This document shows, piece by piece, positions 59,554 through 64,000 of a DNA stretch of 64,000 nt (positions within the stretch are counted from its first letter, which is position 1; each line of letters begins with the position of its first letter). The notes below the pieces were generated by a model. That model saw only the letters and a program-made list of their open reading frames with translations. It was not told the origin of the DNA and did not search any database. The stretch is taken from the NCBI RefSeq assembly GCF_945859705.1, contig NC_079136.1:52590094-52654093 (forward strand). Direction: 5' to 3'. The translations under genes were made by a program, and so were the position numbers. The DNA comes from Episyrphus balteatus. Taxonomy: Eukaryota; Arthropoda; Insecta; Diptera; Syrphidae.

Positions 59554-60532
59554 TATTTTTACTTGCGATATAGGTACTATATATCAAGTTATGCATTCGT
59601 ACAAAAAAAAAAGTTGAGATAACATTTTTCCATGACATTACGATGGTAGACAATGCCAAAAAAGTGGGTCCCGGAAGTCCGTCTGTCTGTCTGTCTGTCT
59701 GTCAGTCTGTCTGTCTGTCTGTATAAGGAGCTACAGCCTAAACGGATGGACCGATTAATGTCAAACTTGGTATGTTGCGTTATTTCTCGACTCTCCAGAG
59801 GAGTTTTTGGAATTAATTTTTTTGGACCAAAAATAACGGTACTTGTCATATACCGATTTTAGTAAAATTGAAATATCTCAAAAACGGCTGTAACGATTTT
59901 GTTTAAAAAATTCAAATGTTAGTTTTAAGCTAAAGTCTATCTTTCAATAGAAAAAATTTTTTTGAAAATCATTATTAACGGTACCTGCCATAGAACCGTT
60001 TTTTTTCAAATCCGATTATCTCCAAAACTGCTTATTCGATTTCAACGAAACTTTTTGTGAAGAAGCATTTATATAATTTAAATATAAGCCAAAAATAAAA
60101 TTTTGAAAAAAATAATTTTTGCATTTAAAAAAAAAATTTGAAAATTTTTTTTTGAAAAATCAAATTTTCGAAAACGGGACATTGAACTTTTTTGAAATTT
60201 TGTTTTTAGATGTTGATTAGTGATTTCTACCAAATGGCATACTAATTTTATTTTAAAACTTTTTTTCCAAAAAAATATTTATAAAAAATTAGTTTTTTAA
60301 AAAACGGCTCTAACGATTTTGAAAATTTTTTTTCTAAAAATGCATGTTAATATATCAATCAAAACTGCATACTTGTTTTGGAGGGCAATTTAATTTCAGA
60401 TTTTATTTTATTTTTTTTTTCAAAAACGAATTTTGTTTTTTTTTTTAAATTTCTATATAAAAAGTCTTAAAAATTTAAGCAACTTTAACTCTAAGAGCAA
60501 GTTCGTGCGACCCAGTCGTGCATTTTATTTTT
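59554..60532 (+). repeat. Dispersed repeat family A, copy 2
   Basis: A longer relative of 8792-9692. It keeps the internal segment missing from copy 1 (about 59930-59990) and a terminal GTGCGACCCAGTCGTGCATT. At 59681-59722 it has a GTCT microsatellite of about ten units with one interruption, against about three units in copy 1. It is non-coding. Confidence 0.75.
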
Positions 60533-63500
60533 TTAGTTTTTGGATACTCGTCTGCCCACATACTAGTTTGACACAGTTTTAAGAACCACTTGCTCAAAAA
60601 TATATACTCAGATACTCAAATTAGTATTCCACATAGTTTTATTTTTTTGCAGTCAAAGGATATCTGATTCGACTATTCTAAATAAATAAACCAATCTTCA
60701 CTCCATCTTTTTGATATACTATCTGTCAGCTTTCCTAAGTCATCGGAATGAATGTTTTAGAATATTCAATTTCTATTAGTCAACATAACTTTTGACACAC
60801 ACACGTTATCAAGAAGAGTTTCCTATTAAAATGACAAATCGTCTCCTGCATTTCAAACCAGATTTCCAACACATCCTTACTACTCTCAAGTCCTACTACC
60901 AACTCAACTACTACTTGACACCTGACCCCATATTCAAATTCAACGAAAAGCAAACGTGCATATAAACCTATCTACTACAACAGGATATGTGCAAAATTGA
61001 ACTTTAAGCAAACACAATTTCCATTTCCTGTCATAAATAAGAAATCAATTTAATTAAGGCCCCGATTCATCGTTGTGTGTTTAATTGCATCTTTTGACCC
61101 AAATTCATCACTATCTTGCTGTTGTATATTGTACATATCCTTGCTTGCTTGCTTGCTTGCTTTTCAATGTAGAAGGATTTCGGGTATATTTATGTAGGTT
61201 ATTGCAGATGAATTTTAACTGAATATTTATTTTTTTGAGTTGTAGGCTGGTTGCATGTACTACGACATCGGAGTCATTCAAACTCAGAATTGATGTTTCA
61301 ACTTCAACTGCAATCAATCTTCAAAAATAAAACACCAGACAAAAAAAAAAAGGATAAAAACGAAAAAATACACTATCTCTGCATTTTAATGTCAGTTTTT
61401 TTTTTTTTATTTTTCTGACAAACCCAAACAATATCACTCCAATAACCAAACCATTATACACAACCAAACTTCATACAAAACCGCCGAAGGCTCCCCACTA
61501 TTATGGAGTTCAATATTGTATAGGAACTATCTGAAAGATAAGTTTATTGGCTTCCAAGTGGATAGTCAATGTGATTCTGTGTATGCACATCCCTTTGCCT
61601 CTCTGTGAATGGTAGCAGCTCCGCAACTTTACACCAAAAAAACTGAAAAATATCAAACACAACGAAAAAAACAAGCCACAGAAATCCGCACAAATTTCCT
61701 GAATTCCCTAAAATTGAAATGGTTTGGAAAGTGGGAAGGAAACAGCAACAAAAAAAAAAAAGAGATAGAAAAAACTTCAATATGGTGCGGGGGTAGATTT
61801 TGGTACCCACAAAGTAACACTAGGGTGGCTTGGAGTCGAACGAAGTGGTGGTTCCAGAATTCAATGGAACTGGGTTGGTTAGATTTATTGTTTTAGTACC
61901 GACACAAAAATATTGGCTTGGTGGGAAAAGAATTCAATTGAAATTCATATACTCTCAGTATGGAGCGAGAGCAGCTATTGAAGTAGTGATGTGGGCGATG
62001 TAATGTTTATTCTTTTTTTTTTTTTTCAACTACGAGGAAAGGACCGATACACGATATACCATCAGAGTTCCCTGTTGATCCTTTTTTTTTTTTGTGGTAC
62101 ACAAAAAACTCACATGAACAAAAGTAAATCACAGTAAAAAACAAAAAATATGTATAAAATAAAACAATTCTCGGGAAAAAATACATAAAATTGAAAACGA
62201 CTCAACTCGAAAAAATGACGACTATACTATTTGGTGTTAGTGATGATGGTGGAATACAAAAAACCCCTTCTACCCTTGGTTTTTCTTTATCCCATTCAAT
62301 GTAGATATACAAGTATTCTGCATATGTACAAATGCGGTAGAGATAAATCATGATATATAAATTTATTGTCATAACAACAGAAAAAAAAACAAAAAACAAT
62401 TTGAAAAAAACCCTTTAGAATTTTCATGGCTGTAAAAACAATTCAAAATTGACACAATTTTTGTTCAACATCCATCAGGAGTTGGCGTTGTTAATAGTAA
62501 CGTTTGAATTAAGAAAGTTATTGAGTAGGAATACAGGAAAACTATACATAGTAGTTGTATGAGTAAATCAAAAACGCGTAAAAATGAGAGCGATGTAATT
62601 ATTATCAAAATGGAAGTTGAGTTTTTGAGAGTTTTTGAAATTGATAATTTTATTCAATGAGAATAACTTTTTGATGAAGATGATATTCAATCCGAACAAA
62701 TTATTTATAAGTGAAAGGTCAACTAGGCCTATTTTTTCATGCGATTGTGATACTTTAAGTTTACTTCAAGTAAACACTTTTGTAAAAATCAAAAGAATGT
62801 ATTTTAATGATCAATGACCACCCAAAAAATGAGTTGGCAGCTTTAATTTTTTTAAAGCTAAGTTTATTTGTACCCACTTGATATTCCCACATAGGTACGT
62901 GTGCTTTTTAAATGAGATATTTCTATATTGCGCTGGACAGTGGTATTTTTCGTGCTTCTTGAAAAATCACTTTATGAGAAATTTTATAGGTACTATTTCT
63001 TTTAATTTTAAAATAAGCAACAATTTCAAAAATTTTTAATTTTCTATTTGGGCGTAATATTATTGCCAACTATGATTTAAAATAAAGATTAAAAAATTTT
63101 ATACTTGTAATTTTTCATCGAACCTATATAAACTTTTCTAAAAGAAAGAAAGATTCTGATATTCTTAATTCAAATGCGATGTTAAGAAAACTGTCTGTCA
63201 TCACGTTTCGATATGAAAAAAAAGCACATATTGATGTTAATATCTGTGTCTCAAAAATGTGATTCAATTTTTTTTTGGAATAGAATTCGAATTAAAAAAA
63301 TAAAAATCTATTAAAAAGTTTATTTTAGTTCAATTGCAAATTTTTAACTTGGTTAAATTGTTGGTCCACAGCCTTAAAGTCAAAAAAATCTCCAAAAGGT
63401 ACTGTGTCTAATATCATCTCTGTGGGATTTACGGTTTTCAACATCTTGCATTTCGAATTTTGTCAGTTTTGTCAAAATCAACTTTTTTTAGTGCCGGTCA

Positions 63501-64000
63501 ACGGGGAATTTTTGGTCTTCAAAAGGTGATTTCATTACAATTTTTATAAATGTTATTTTAATCTGTACCTAAATGTTGTTTTAAACTGACTCTTATCTAT
63601 GAAAATTGCAATTTTCCGACATCGACATCAAGTTCAATCCACCACTTTGAATCTAAGATCAACAATAGTTAATTTCATCAAATAACTCGGTACCAGTTCA
63701 ATTTACCTAAAAGTAATGACAACGGGTGCGGCGAAATTTTCCGGCGGTCAAGAATTTGTTTTATTTTTTTCTTTAAAAATTCAATTTCTATTTTTACTCT
63801 GGTAGGGTACAATGCTGAGTGGTAGGATATGGCATTAATTTTTAAATTTTATACATAGGTAGCTAAAAAAAGGAATCTATATTTTGTATGCCAAATTTAT
63901 TCAAAGGATTTATTGTACTCACAGCCAGTGTTGCCGTTTGGCTCCTTTAGGGGAAGATCATGAAAACTGGGTAAACCAAAGTCCAAATTAGTGTATAAAT
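60533..64000. other. Non-coding DNA to the window end
   Basis: A CTTG microsatellite lies at 61139-61163. 61590-61900 is of mixed composition; the open frame there (61609-61896, plus) has no domain. 62000-62400 has several homopolymers. No gene, RNA gene or transposon end was recognised. Confidence 0.45.

Noticed and set aside
1..64000. CRISPR arrays, operons, prophage or other prokaryotic systems
   Set aside because: The tandem arrays are degenerate minisatellites without unique spacers of constant length, and the splice sites and composition are eukaryotic.

Overview
The window is eukaryotic: very AT-rich, dense in A/T homopolymers, with spliceosomal exons and a heavy load of small DNA transposons, satellites and inverted repeats. 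I infer an insect, most likely a fly (Diptera); the sequence alone does not fix the species. There is no bacterial-type coding density, and almost every open frame is a chance frame in AT-rich DNA or in repeats.

One real gene is visible, on the minus strand. It is the 5' part of a TMEM8/PGAP6-like gene (TMEM8 family, post-GPI-attachment-to-proteins factor 6). Its first coding exon (18355-18658, with 5' UTR up to a 3' splice site at 18859/18860) encodes a signal peptide and the first extracellular segment. A second coding exon (12736-12847) continues in phase after an intron of about 5.5 kb. The third exon lies beyond position 1, so the 12.7 kb to the left is intron 2. The upstream non-coding exon and promoter lie somewhere above 18.9 kb and could not be located with confidence.

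The rest is intron or upstream DNA with layered mobile elements. From left to right: a 22-bp minisatellite (1.9-4.4 kb) interrupted by a TTAA-flanked piggyBac-type element; a candidate TIR element at 4.7-5.4 kb; a dispersed repeat with a GTCT tract (8.8 kb, second copy at 59.6 kb); two adjacent inverted minisatellites (13.3-14.4 kb); a dispersed 0.8-kb repeat (20.5, 42.4 and, diverged, 51 kb); a 2.7-kb Tc1-like palindromic element (24.2-26.9 kb) with a hAT-like element nested in its left arm; a 2.4-kb mariner-like palindromic element (30.8-33.2 kb), also with a nested element in its left arm; a TA-flanked MITE (35.9-36.3 kb) beside a LINE reverse-transcriptase remnant; a TTAA-flanked MITE (38.9-39.4 kb) next to a LINE endonuclease remnant; a cluster of inverted AAAATTCTG arrays with conserved hairpin cores (40.1-41.9 kb); tandem repeats at 45.3-46.3 kb; an AGCTGAA minisatellite (54.4-54.9 kb); and a cluster of dispersed repeats at 57.9-60.5 kb.

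The most distinctive structures are the inverted minisatellites with a shared hairpin core, and the two long palindromic elements whose right arms preserve the empty sites of transposons inserted in their left arms. I see no evidence of a new multi-gene system.
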